Position numbers and translations under genes: made by a program. Below are positions 44,301 to 52,746 of a stretch of DNA of 64,000 nt, piece after piece. Positions within the stretch are counted from its first letter, which is position 1, and the number at the start of each line of letters is the position of its first letter. Under the pieces are notes generated by a model, which saw nothing but the letters and a program-made list of their open reading frames with translations, was not told where the DNA came from and did no database searches. Source of the DNA: DASQEH01 sp038237745 (GTDB lineage: Bacteria > Actinomycetota > Actinomycetes > Propionibacteriales > Nocardioidaceae); contig JBBRYJ010000002.1 in NCBI GenBank assembly GCA_038237745.1, positions 62,001-126,000 on the forward strand, read 5' to 3'.

Positions 44301-45362
44301 GTGGCGCTGGACGTGTCTCCCGGCGCGGCATCGGCCGAGGCCCACCCAGATCCCGCCACCGAAGGCCGGACCCGCCGCACCCGACCGGGCGGCGGGCTCG
44401 GCCGGTTCATCGGGTTCCGCCTGCTCGCGGGGCTGGGCACATTGGTCTTCGTCCTGCTGTTCAACTTCTTCCTGTTCCGGATGCTGCCGGGCGACCCGGC
44501 GGCCCGGTACCGAGCGGTCAAGAGCATCAGCCCCAAAGACCTGGCCCGGATCCGCGACGACCTGACGTCACCGCTGAGCGAGCAGTTCGTCACCTACCTC
44601 AAGGACCCGCTTGCCCTGAAGGGAATCTCCTCCTGGAAGGGTGAGCCGGTCTGGGACCTGATAGCGGGGCGGGCCTGGCCCACGATCGTCCTCCTCGGCA
44701 CCACCACGATCCTCGCGGTGGTGATCGGTATCTGGGTGGGCATCAAGGCGGGCTGGAACCGAGGCGGCATGTTCGACAAGGTGTCGACGGGGGTCACCTT
44801 GATCTTCTACGCCACGCCGGAGTTCTGGCTTGGCCTCTTGCTCATCTTGATGTTCTCCAGCGGGATCGGTCCCTTCCCCGGCATCTTTCCCAGTGGCGGA
44901 GTGATCGACCCGGGGCTCACACCGTTCTCGGTCGACGGCATCCAGAGCATCGCGAACCATACGGTTCTCCCGGCGACGGCCCTGGCTGCTGTGTACCTGG
45001 CCGAGTACTCGTTGATCATGCGGGCCTCGATCGTGGACGAGCTGGGCCAGGACTACCTCATGACGGCCCGAGCCAAGGGACTGATGGACCGTGCGGTCCG
45101 TCGCCACCACGCGGTGCCGAACGCTTCCCTCCCCACGATCACGCTGATCTTCTTGAACATCGGCTTCATCATCGGCGGCGCCATCACCGTGGAGACCGTG
45201 TTCTCCTACCCGGGGCTGGGGCTGCTCACCTACGAGGCGGTGAGTGAGCAGGACTACGTCTTGATGCAGGCGCTCTTCCTCGTGTTCACGTTGTCCGTCA
45301 TAGCCTCTAACATCGTCGCCGACATCATGATCGCTGTCATGGACCCCAGGACACGGGTATGA
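44301..45362 (+). CDS. ABC transporter permease, OppB/DppB type
   Basis: The protein has 353 residues from GTG 44301, two bases after the binding-protein stop. Six membrane helices are visible. The first segment is FRLLAGLGTLVFVLLFNFFL (20 residues), and the N-terminal 35 residues are an extra polar extension. The EAA-type cytosolic loop is DELGQDYLMTARAKGLMDRA (20 residues), which docks on the ATPases. ETVFSYPGLGLLTYEAV near the end is typical of OppB. It forms a pore with the next gene, which it overlaps by ATGA. Confidence 0.92.
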   Translation: MALDVSPGAASAEAHPDPATEGRTRRTRPGGGLGRFIGFRLLAGLGTLVFVLLFNFFLFRMLPGDPAARYRAVKSISPKDLARIRDDLTSPLSEQFVTYLKDPLALKGISSWKGEPVWDLIAGRAWPTIVLLGTTTILAVVIGIWVGIKAGWNRGGMFDKVSTGVTLIFYATPEFWLGLLLILMFSSGIGPFPGIFPSGGVIDPGLTPFSVDGIQSIANHTVLPATALAAVYLAEYSLIMRASIVDELGQDYLMTARAKGLMDRAVRRHHAVPNASLPTITLIFLNIGFIIGGAITVETVFSYPGLGLLTYEAVSEQDYVLMQALFLVFTLSVIASNIVADIMIAVMDPRTRV

Positions 45363-46300
45363 GCACCGCCGCGACGAACCTGGAGCCACACCAGGTGCCG
45401 ACGACCCTGTCGTCGAGGGCCATCGCCCGAGCCCGACGCGCTGCGTCCCTGAAGCGCTTCGCCAGGGCGTTCCTGCGTCAACGCGGCGGGGTGGCCGGCC
45501 TCGTCATCATGCTCGTCTTCATCGCGCTGGCTGCGTCGGCCCCGCTGCTGTTTCCCCGTGACCTGCTGGACATCACCAAGACCCTTGGAAACAAGTCGCT
45601 CGAGGCGCCCAGCAGCCGCTTCTGGCTGGGCACTGATGAGAACGGTCGGTCGATTCTCGCGGTGCTCGTCTGGGGGGCCCGCACCTCGCTGATCGTAGGA
45701 CTGGCGGGGTCGCTGATCTCCATGGTCCTCGGCACGCTCATCGGTATCGGCAGCGGACACTACCGAGGCTTCTTCGGGAGCGTCCTTCAGCGGCTCACGG
45801 ACTGGTTCCTGGTGATCCCCTTTATCCCGCTCGTCGTCGTGCTCGCGGCAGTGCTGGGGCAGCGAGGGCTGGGCACGATCGTCCTCGTTCTCGGCGTGAC
45901 GTCGTGGCCCGGGACGGCCCGCCTCGTGCGTGCCCAGACTCTGAGCGTCGAGGGTCGGCCCTACCTCGAGCGCGCGAAGGTGCTCGGTGACAGCGACTGG
46001 CAGCAGATGACCAAGCACGTCCTTCCGAACGTGATGCCGTTGGTCCTCGCCAACACCACGCTGACCGTGGCCATCGTGATCCTGTCGGAGACCACCTTGG
46101 CCTTCCTCGGGCTCGGCGACCCCTACCGGGACTCCTGGGGAACGATGCTGGAAAAGGCAACCAACGCGGGTGCCGCCTCGACCGGCGCCTGGTGGTACCT
46201 GCTCCCGCCGGGTATCTGCGTGATCGTGATAGTGCTCGCCTTCACGCTCATCGGCAGGGCTCTCGAGGTCGTTCTCAACCCGCGGCTGGGAAGTGAGTGA
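45359..46300 (+). CDS. ABC transporter permease, OppC/DppC type
   Basis: The protein has 313 residues, overlapping the previous gene by four bases. It has the OppC N-terminal helix (GGVAGLVIMLVFIALAASAP), HFWLGTDENGRS-type sequence (SSRFWLGTDENGRSILAVLV), the EAA loop (RPYLERAKVLGDSDWQQMTK) and the C-terminal FLGLGDPYRDSWGTML. It forms the second half of the importer channel. Its end overlaps the first ATPase gene by eight bases. Confidence 0.92.
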   Translation: MSTAATNLEPHQVPTTLSSRAIARARRAASLKRFARAFLRQRGGVAGLVIMLVFIALAASAPLLFPRDLLDITKTLGNKSLEAPSSRFWLGTDENGRSILAVLVWGARTSLIVGLAGSLISMVLGTLIGIGSGHYRGFFGSVLQRLTDWFLVIPFIPLVVVLAAVLGQRGLGTIVLVLGVTSWPGTARLVRAQTLSVEGRPYLERAKVLGDSDWQQMTKHVLPNVMPLVLANTTLTVAIVILSETTLAFLGLGDPYRDSWGTMLEKATNAGAASTGAWWYLLPPGICVIVIVLAFTLIGRALEVVLNPRLGSE

Positions 46301-47279
46301 CGTGCCGCTGCTCGAGCTGCGAGACGTCCATGTGACGTACTACACCGATGAAGGTCCCGTACCTGCTGTGCGGGGCGTCGACCTCTCGGTGACGGCGGGC
46401 GAGGTGGTCGGGGTGGCGGGTGAGTCCGGCTGCGGCAAGTCGACCCTTGCCTCGACCGTGCTGCGCCTGTACCCGAAGTCGGCGAAGGTGACCGGTGAGG
46501 TGCTGCTCGAGGGCCAGGACGTGCTCACCATGCCGTGGGGCCGCCTGCGTGCGGTGCGATGGAACGAGGCCGCGGTGGTCTTCCAGGGTGCCCTGCACTC
46601 GCTGAACCCGATCCAGCGCATCGGCAAGCAGCTCAGCGAGCCGATCCTCCTCCACGACAAGGAGGCGAATGCGGCAGGGTCGACTACCAAGGTCAAGGAG
46701 CTGCTCGCTCAGGTCGGTCTTCCCGCCCGCTACGCCGACGCCTACCCCCACCAGCTGTCGGGAGGCCAGAAGCAGAGAGTGATGATCGCCCTGGCCATGT
46801 CGTGCGACCCGCAGGTGCTGATCGCCGACGAACCCACCACCGCGCTGGACGTCATGGTGCAGGCCCAGATCCTCGACCTGCTGACCGGCGTGGCGCGTGA
46901 GCGCTCCATGGCCGTCCTCATCATCAGCCACGACCTCTCCGTCCTGGCGACAACCTGTGACCGGGCGGCGGTGATGTATGCGGGCCGGATCATCGAGGAG
47001 GGCCCGGCCAGGCAGGTCTTCGAGCAGCCGGAGCACCCGTACACCCGGGCGCTGTCCGGCGCGTTCCCGACCATCGGCGACGCCACCTCGCGCTACGCAC
47101 CGGTCGGACTTCCGGGTGACCCGCCCTTTCCAGGCGACCTGCCGAGCGGGTGCCCTTTCCACCCCCGTTGCGCCTATGCCTTACCGGTGTGCCCGACAGT
47201 CGACGTCCGGCTGCTTCCGGCCGGACCCGACCGGGCCGCCGCATGCGTCCTGGTCGACCAGGCGGTGGCTGCCGGGTGA
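46293..47279 (+). CDS. ABC transporter ATPase, OppD/DppD type
   Basis: The protein has 328 residues from GTG 46293. Walker A is GESGCGKST, the signature is LSGGQKQRVMIALAM, Walker B is VLIADEPTTALD and the switch His is in IISHDLS. The C-terminal oligopeptide-transporter extension (CPFHPRCAYALPVCPTVDV) carries cysteines that in DppD bind an iron-sulphur cluster. It powers the importer with the next ATPase. Overlaps it as GTGA. Confidence 0.94.
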   Translation: MSDVPLLELRDVHVTYYTDEGPVPAVRGVDLSVTAGEVVGVAGESGCGKSTLASTVLRLYPKSAKVTGEVLLEGQDVLTMPWGRLRAVRWNEAAVVFQGALHSLNPIQRIGKQLSEPILLHDKEANAAGSTTKVKELLAQVGLPARYADAYPHQLSGGQKQRVMIALAMSCDPQVLIADEPTTALDVMVQAQILDLLTGVARERSMAVLIISHDLSVLATTCDRAAVMYAGRIIEEGPARQVFEQPEHPYTRALSGAFPTIGDATSRYAPVGLPGDPPFPGDLPSGCPFHPRCAYALPVCPTVDVRLLPAGPDRAAACVLVDQAVAAG

Positions 47280-48325
47280 GCGGAGCCTCCAACGAGTCGG
47301 AGTCCGGATCGGTGTCCGCGGGCGACGACCGGCCCGTCATCGAGGTGCAGGATCTCGAGGTGTCGTTTCGAGGTCGGGCCGGCGGCACCGCCCGAGCGGT
47401 CGACAGCGTCAACCTCTCCGTTGAGCGCGGCGAGATCGTCGCTCTCGTGGGCGAGTCAGGCTGCGGCAAGACCACGCTGGCTCGCACGATCCTCGGGCTG
47501 CAGCGTCCGTCGTCAGGTGAGGTGCGCTACCAGGGCAGGTCGCTCGACTACGGCGCGAGAGCGCTCAAGGCCTACCGCAGCGACGTCCAGCTCGTGCTGC
47601 AGGACCCCACCGGCGCCTTGAACCCCCGGCTCTCGGTCTACGAGGCTGTCGCAGAGGGTCCTCGCGTCCACCGGATGGACGACGAACCCGGTCGGGTCGC
47701 CCGGGCCCTGAGCCAGGCCGGATTGCGACCGCCCGACCGGTTCTTCCTTCGATACCCGCACGAGCTGTCCGGTGGTCAGCGTCAGCGGGTCGTCATCGCC
47801 GGAGCGCTGGCTCTCGACCCTCAGGTCATCATCGCCGACGAACCGGTCAGCAGCCTGGACGCGTCGGTGCGGGGTGAGATCTTGGCGCTGCTCCTCCAGC
47901 TTCGCCGAGACCTCCGCCTCACGCTGCTCGTCGTCACCCACGACCTCGGTCTGGCCTGGAACATCGCCGACCGGATCGCGGTGATGTACCTCGGTCGCAT
48001 CGTCGAGGTGGGCACCACGGAGGAGGTGCTGAGCGACCCGAAGCATCCGTACACCCAGGCGTTGCTGTCCGTCGTACCAGAGATGCAGCAGATCGAGCCC
48101 GTAGTACTGCGTGGCGAGACCCCCGATCCGTCCCGGATCCCGACCGGCTGCCGGTTCCACCCGCGTTGTCCAGCCCTACTCGACGGACGCGCCGAACGCA
48201 GGGGCGTCGACGACCGGTGCACAGCGTCACCGCTGGGGGTGTTGCCGTCGACAGGTGACCACCGTGCCGCCTGCTGGCTCGCGGAGCCGGCCGTCCGTTC
48301 GGGTGAACCTACCCCGGTTACCTAG
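47276..48325 (+). CDS. ABC transporter ATPase, OppF/DppF type
   Basis: The protein has 349 residues; GTG 47276 overlaps the preceding stop. Walker A is GESGCGKTT, the signature LSGGQRQRVVIAGAL, Walker B VIIADEPVSSLD and switch VTHDLGL. The C-terminal oligopeptide extension is present (GCRFHPRCPALLDGRAERRG). It completes the importer. It is followed by a 116-bp gap that contains the palindromic operator and promoter of the Rieske operon, so the importer and the oxygenase genes can be expressed separately. Confidence 0.94.
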   Translation: MSGASNESESGSVSAGDDRPVIEVQDLEVSFRGRAGGTARAVDSVNLSVERGEIVALVGESGCGKTTLARTILGLQRPSSGEVRYQGRSLDYGARALKAYRSDVQLVLQDPTGALNPRLSVYEAVAEGPRVHRMDDEPGRVARALSQAGLRPPDRFFLRYPHELSGGQRQRVVIAGALALDPQVIIADEPVSSLDASVRGEILALLLQLRRDLRLTLLVVTHDLGLAWNIADRIAVMYLGRIVEVGTTEEVLSDPKHPYTQALLSVVPEMQQIEPVVLRGETPDPSRIPTGCRFHPRCPALLDGRAERRGVDDRCTASPLGVLPSTGDHRAACWLAEPAVRSGEPTPVT

Positions 48326-48382
48326 ATTCGCGACCATCCAGGTGTTCCCCTCACGGGGGCAGCCGTGGGAGAGTAGGAGCCT

Positions 48383-48406
48383 TACTGACTCGTGGGTCAG
48401 TAGGAT
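48383..48406 (+). promoter_or_regulatory. Palindromic TetR-type operator over a -10 element
   Basis: TACTGACTCGTGGGTCAGTA (48383-48402) has perfect 7-bp arms (TACTGAC/GTCAGTA) around six bases. TAGGAT at 48401-48406, a good actinobacterial -10, overlaps its right arm. The start codon of the Rieske gene follows 36 bp later. A TetR-family gene lies 2.4 kb downstream. Binding of that repressor here would block the promoter; this is inferred. Confidence 0.65.
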
Positions 48407-48441
48407 CGACGTGTCGGTTCAAAGGGGGAGGTGCAGTCGTC

Positions 48442-49587
48442 GTGGAAGGTGGCAGCGGCTCTGGCGTCTCCGCGGCTCAAGGGCTACAGCCGGCGCTGCC
48501 TCGACACATGTACGTCGACGAGGAGCACTGGCTGCTGGAGCGTGAGCAGGTGCTGTTCGACTCCTGGTTCTGTGTCGGGCGGACCGCCGACCTCGGGCTC
48601 GACCGCTCCGGTCGTCTCGCCGTGGTCGACGTGGTGGGGGAGTCTGTGCTCCTGACCTCCGACTCGGGCGGCGGGCTCCACGCCGCCTACAACGTCTGCC
48701 GGCACCGTGGGTCGCAGCTCGTACCGGTCGATCCCGAGACAGGCCCGCCGCCGCCGTGCTCCGTCGGCGCGCTGCGTTGCCCGTACCACTCCTGGACGTA
48801 CGACCTGAGCGGGCAGCTGCTCAAGGCACCTCACACCGACGACGTGACCGACTTCGACCCGGCGCAGTTCGGTCTTGTGCCGGTGGCTGTCGCGGAGTGG
48901 GGGGGCTTCTGCTTCGTACACCTCACGCCCGAGCGGGCCGATGACCTCACGAGTGCGATCGCACCCCTCGTCGAAGGCATCGAGAACTATCCCCTCGCGA
49001 GTCTCGTGAGCGGTCGCCGCTTCGTGTACCACGTCGCCGCGAACTACAAGGTGCTCTCCGAGAACTACAATGAGTGCTACCACTGTGGTCCGGTGCACCC
49101 GGAGCTGACACGACTCGTACCAGCCTTCGGCGCCGGTGGGTCCGACCTCGACTGGGAGGGGGGAGTCCCGCACCGGGAAGGCGCCTGGACCTTCACCCTG
49201 TCTGGCTCCACGAACAGACGTCCGTTCACGGGTCTCGACGAGGACGAGCGGACCCGGCACAAGGGCGCGCTGCTGCATCCCAACCTCTGGCTGTCGTGCT
49301 CGGCGGAGCATGTCGCGGCCTTCACACTGTGGCCCGACAGCGTCGACAGCACGCGAGTGGTCTGCGAGCTACTCTTCGCGCCCGAGGAGATGGCCTCGCC
49401 GCACTTCGACCCGGACGACGCAGGCGACCTCTGGGACCTCGTCAACCGGCAGGACTGGACCGTCTGCGAGTCGGTGCAACGAGGGATGAGCTCGCGTGCC
49501 TACCGGCAGGGCTGGTTCGCGCCGATGGAGGACCAGGCGGCCGACATACGCCGCTGGCTGTTGCCGCGCCTGGAGGCCCACACATGA
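48442..49587 (+). CDS. Rieske non-heme iron oxygenase, betaine/carnitine demethylase type (first)
   Basis: The protein has 381 residues from GTG 48442; GGGGGAGG lies 10 nt upstream. The Rieske cluster ligands are Cys86, His88 (CRHRGSQL) and Cys113, His116 (CPYHSW). The mononuclear iron site is ENYNECYHCGPVHPEL, with His214 and His219. Glu211 takes the place of the bridging Asp of classical dioxygenases, as in carnitine monooxygenase CntA and relatives that act on quaternary amines. The predicted reaction is oxidative N-demethylation or C-N cleavage of a betaine-like compound. The needed reductase is not in the window. It overlaps the flavin oxidase gene by ATGA. Confidence 0.9.
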   Translation: MEGGSGSGVSAAQGLQPALPRHMYVDEEHWLLEREQVLFDSWFCVGRTADLGLDRSGRLAVVDVVGESVLLTSDSGGGLHAAYNVCRHRGSQLVPVDPETGPPPPCSVGALRCPYHSWTYDLSGQLLKAPHTDDVTDFDPAQFGLVPVAVAEWGGFCFVHLTPERADDLTSAIAPLVEGIENYPLASLVSGRRFVYHVAANYKVLSENYNECYHCGPVHPELTRLVPAFGAGGSDLDWEGGVPHREGAWTFTLSGSTNRRPFTGLDEDERTRHKGALLHPNLWLSCSAEHVAAFTLWPDSVDSTRVVCELLFAPEEMASPHFDPDDAGDLWDLVNRQDWTVCESVQRGMSSRAYRQGWFAPMEDQAADIRRWLLPRLEAHT

Positions 49588-50747
49588 CCACGACAACCGA
49601 GTACGTCGTCGTGGGGCTCGGGGCCCTCGGCAGCGCGGCGGCGTACCACCTCGCGAAGCAGGGGCACAGCGTGATCGGGCTGGAGAGGTTCGGGCTGGGC
49701 CACTCACGCGGCGCGTCGCACGACTCGTCCCGCATCCTGCGCCACAGCTACCACACGCCGGAGTACGTGCGCCTCACGTTCGACGCGTACGACGACTGGA
49801 CTGCACTCGAAGCCGACAGCGGCCAGCAGTTGGTCACGAGGGTCGGCGGGCTCGACCTGTTTCCACCTGAGGCTGTCATCTCGGCCGGCGACTACACCGA
49901 GTCGATGACCGCCCTCGGCGTCGACTTCGACGTCGTCGACTCAGCGGAGATCGGCGTGCGCTGGCCGCAGATTGCAGTACCTGAAGGTACCAAAGGTCTC
50001 TACCAGCAGCGTGGCTCGATCGTCCCGGCCGGACGTGGCACCGCGACGATGCAGGCGGCAGCCCGCCGACACGGTGCCCTGCTGCGTGACCTCTCACCAG
50101 TCACGGCCCTGCACGACCGCGGTGCAGCCGGGGTCGAGGTAGTCGCGGGGGATACGACATACCGCGCCCGACGGGTCGTCGTCTGCGCGGACGCTTGGAC
50201 CAACGACGTGCTGGCCGGGCTCGACTGGGAGGTGCCGCTCACTGTCACCCTCGAGCAGGTCACGTACTTCGAGCCCGCCGAGCCGGGGCCGTTCATGCCA
50301 GGCCGGTTGCCGCTGTGGCTTTGGATGGACGACCCGTGCTTCTACGGCTTCCCCTGCTACGGCGAAGCGACGGTCAAGGCGGCGCAGGACTGTGGTGGAC
50401 AGGTGGTCACGGGAGACGGCCGTCCCTTCGAGCCCGACCCGGTGCGGGAGGCTGCGCTCGCGGACTTCATGGCGCGGACGTTCCCCGGCTCCGGGCCGCC
50501 GGTGCGCTCGCTCACCTGCCTCTACACGCTCCCGCCCGACCGAGACTTCGTGATCGGACCTGTTCCCGGGCACGCGTCGGTGCTTGTTGGGATGGGCGCC
50601 GCGCATGGTTTCAAGTTCGCCCCGACGATCGGGCGGATGCTTGCCGAGCTCGCGTCGCTGGGCGAGACAGGCTTCGATGCGAGTCCCTTCCGGCTCGACC
50701 GCCCGGCGCTGCGCAACGCCGACGCACCCGTCACCTGGCTGGTGTGA
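49584..50747 (+). CDS. Monomeric sarcosine oxidase-like FAD-dependent N-methyl amino acid oxidase
   Basis: The protein has 387 residues. The dinucleotide fold is VVGLGALGSAAAYHLAKQG and then VIGLER. Cys312 in SLTCLYTLPPDRDF aligns with the cysteine that binds FAD covalently in monomeric sarcosine oxidase (Cys315), and GMGAAHGFKFAPTIGR matches its C-terminal flavin-binding segment. The family oxidises secondary or tertiary N-methyl amines to formaldehyde, amine and hydrogen peroxide. It is translation-coupled to the first Rieske gene, which suggests that it takes the tertiary/secondary amine made by that enzyme. Sarcosine itself or N-methyl derivatives are candidate substrates. Confidence 0.9.
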   Translation: MTTTTEYVVVGLGALGSAAAYHLAKQGHSVIGLERFGLGHSRGASHDSSRILRHSYHTPEYVRLTFDAYDDWTALEADSGQQLVTRVGGLDLFPPEAVISAGDYTESMTALGVDFDVVDSAEIGVRWPQIAVPEGTKGLYQQRGSIVPAGRGTATMQAAARRHGALLRDLSPVTALHDRGAAGVEVVAGDTTYRARRVVVCADAWTNDVLAGLDWEVPLTVTLEQVTYFEPAEPGPFMPGRLPLWLWMDDPCFYGFPCYGEATVKAAQDCGGQVVTGDGRPFEPDPVREAALADFMARTFPGSGPPVRSLTCLYTLPPDRDFVIGPVPGHASVLVGMGAAHGFKFAPTIGRMLAELASLGETGFDASPFRLDRPALRNADAPVTWLV

Positions 50748-50775
50748 CGTGGCGACCCGGCAGCGGCCCGACAGC

Positions 50776-51375
50776 TCAGGAAAGGACACGTGCGTCGAGG
50801 CCGAGCTCCGCAGCGGTGGCGTCGCGCACCCAGGCGCGCAGCTGGCCTCTGGTGACGCTCTGGTAGACCATGGCAGCCACGGACAGGCCGTCAAGCAGAG
50901 CCCCGATGCGTGCGACGGCCGACACCGGGTCACCGCATACGAAGTCTCCGGTGTCGACGCCTTCCCTGATGGCGACCACGAGTGCCTCGCGCCAGCGGTC
51001 GTCAAGGCGGCTCAGCGCATGCCGGATCGCCGGCTCGCGCAAGGCGGTCGCCCACGCGTCGATCCAGAGGGTCCATCCGCGTGCCGCTCCGGTCGGGCCG
51101 TACGACGACAGCACGCGCTTGAGCCGGTCCGGCGGAGCCAGTCTTTTCGCGAGGGCCGTGTCGAGTCGGCGAAGGTCGCGGTCGACGGCGTACTCGAGTG
51201 CCTCGACCAGCAACGCGCTCTTCGTCTCGAAGTGGTAGAACACCAGCCCCGAGCTGACCCCCAATGCCGACGCGACGTCGCCCACGCGGATCGTTGCCAT
51301 CCCGTGCGCCTCGATCTGGAGGATCGTGGCGACAAGGATCTCCTCGCGGCGCACCTCGACCTTCTGACGCACCAT
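50776..51375 (-). CDS. TetR-family regulator, BetI-like
   Basis: The protein has 199 residues from ATG 51375. The helix-turn-helix is ILVATILQIEAHGMATIRVG and then VASALGVSSGLVFYHFETKSA, the typical TetR pattern. The ligand domain (LDDRWREALVVAIREGVDTG, FVCGDPVSAVARIGALLDGL) resembles the BetI-type C-terminal domain, found in regulators of choline/betaine genes. It lies between the two Rieske genes and is divergent from the second by only 29 bp, so the promoters overlap its own 5' end. The palindrome at 48383 is its likely operator. Confidence 0.88.
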   Translation of the reverse strand: MVRQKVEVRREEILVATILQIEAHGMATIRVGDVASALGVSSGLVFYHFETKSALLVEALEYAVDRDLRRLDTALAKRLAPPDRLKRVLSSYGPTGAARGWTLWIDAWATALREPAIRHALSRLDDRWREALVVAIREGVDTGDFVCGDPVSAVARIGALLDGLSVAAMVYQSVTRGQLRAWVRDATAAELGLDARVLS

Positions 51376-51404
51376 GGCGCACGACCCTATCGGGAGATAC
51401 AGCA

Positions 51405-52667
51405 ATGACGAACGTGATGGACGATCTCGACCAGGCGCGGCCCGAGGGTCCTCGGCTCCCCCTGGCGTGGCTCGACGCCGGGAGCAGTGGGTCGGGTGCA
51501 CTCGACGCGGTCCTGAGGCCCTTCGGGCGCTCGACCATGCTGCCTGCCGCGGCATACACGAGTCGCGAGGTGTTCGCCTGGGAGCAGCGTCACCTCTTCG
51601 CAGGCACCTGGACGTGCGTCGGGCGCGAGGACGACCTACGCAGCGGTGGCGGCTCGGAAGGGCCGCACACGCAGCGGCCGGTGGTCGTAGGGGACGTGTC
51701 CGTGCTGCTCACGTGGTCGGGTGGCGAGATCCGCGCCTTCGCGAACACGTGCAGACATCGGGCGCACGAGCTGCTGGGCAATGACGAGTCCGCCGCCAGG
51801 CAGTCCATCATCTGCCCGTACCACGCCTGGACCTACGATCTCGAAGGCGCACTACGCGCGGCGCCAGGCTACAAGGAGGTGCCGGGCTTCGACGCGAGTG
51901 ACTACTCGCTCGTCGCCCTCCCGGTGCAGCGATGGCAGGGATGGGTCTTCGTCCACGCCGCCACGGCTCTCGACGACGACGCCGCTGTCGACTTCTCGCG
52001 CTACCTGGGCGATCTCGACAGGCTGCTCGCGCCGTACTCGCCAGAGAGCCTCGTCCTCGGCGACCGGCACAGCTACGAGGTGGCGGCGAACTGGAAGGTG
52101 ATCACCGAGAACTACCACGAGTGCTATCACTGCCCGCTCATTCACCCCGAGCTCTGCCAGGTGACGCCGCCTGACTCGGGCGAGAACTACGTGATGCCGG
52201 GAGCGTGGGTGGGCGGCTCGATGGTCTTGAGGGACGGCATGGAGACGATGTCCGTGTCGGGTTCGTCGGCGGGCGTGCCCATCGCCGGCGTCGACCCGAC
52301 CGCCGTCGAGTACCTCGGCCTCTTCCCCAACCTGCTGATCTCCGCACACCCCGACTACGTCATGGCCCACCGGATGGTGCCGCTGGCGCCCGACCGCACC
52401 TGGGTCGAGTGCTCGTGGTTCTTCCCTGCGACCGGCGACGGCGCGGCGATAGACCCGTCGTACGCCGTGGACTTCTGGGACATCACGAACCGGCAGGACT
52501 GGGCTGCCTGCGAGTCGGTGCAACGCGGCCTGTCGTCACCGCACTTCAAGCCCGGGGCGTTCTCTCCGCGCGAGGACGCCGTGCACCAGTTCGTCACGAT
52601 GGTGGCGGGAGCCTATCTGGGCCGGCCACTGCACGAGCCAGTCCCGCTCGACGCCGACTCGACTTGA
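51405..52667 (+). CDS. Rieske non-heme iron oxygenase, betaine/carnitine demethylase type (second)
   Basis: The protein has 420 residues; GGGAGA precedes ATG 51405. Rieske ligands are Cys116, His118 (CRHRAHEL) and Cys137, His140 (CPYHAW). The iron site is ENYHECYHCPLIHPEL with Glu239, His242 and His247. It is clearly paralogous to the first Rieske protein and shares its ending pattern NRQDWxxCESVQRG. Having two such oxygenases beside one flavin oxidase suggests successive removal of methyl groups or two substrates. No reductase is present nearby. A very strong hairpin terminates it. Confidence 0.9.
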   Translation: MTNVMDDLDQARPEGPRLPLAWLDAGSSGSGALDAVLRPFGRSTMLPAAAYTSREVFAWEQRHLFAGTWTCVGREDDLRSGGGSEGPHTQRPVVVGDVSVLLTWSGGEIRAFANTCRHRAHELLGNDESAARQSIICPYHAWTYDLEGALRAAPGYKEVPGFDASDYSLVALPVQRWQGWVFVHAATALDDDAAVDFSRYLGDLDRLLAPYSPESLVLGDRHSYEVAANWKVITENYHECYHCPLIHPELCQVTPPDSGENYVMPGAWVGGSMVLRDGMETMSVSGSSAGVPIAGVDPTAVEYLGLFPNLLISAHPDYVMAHRMVPLAPDRTWVECSWFFPATGDGAAIDPSYAVDFWDITNRQDWAACESVQRGLSSPHFKPGAFSPREDAVHQFVTMVAGAYLGRPLHEPVPLDADST

Positions 52668-52735
52668 CCCCCCTCCCGCCGAGAGGGCGGAGATGGCCCG
52701 AGGGGGTATTCCCGCCCTCTCGACGGGAGGGGGGT
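52667..52735. terminator. Strong bidirectional terminator hairpin
   Basis: A 24-bp stem (52667-52690 with 52712-52735) with a single C-A mismatch closes a 21-nt loop. It begins at the last base of the second Rieske gene and lies 12 bp from the stop of the convergent hydrolase gene, so it can serve both. Confidence 0.85.
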
Positions 52736-52746
52736 GGGTCCCCGAG

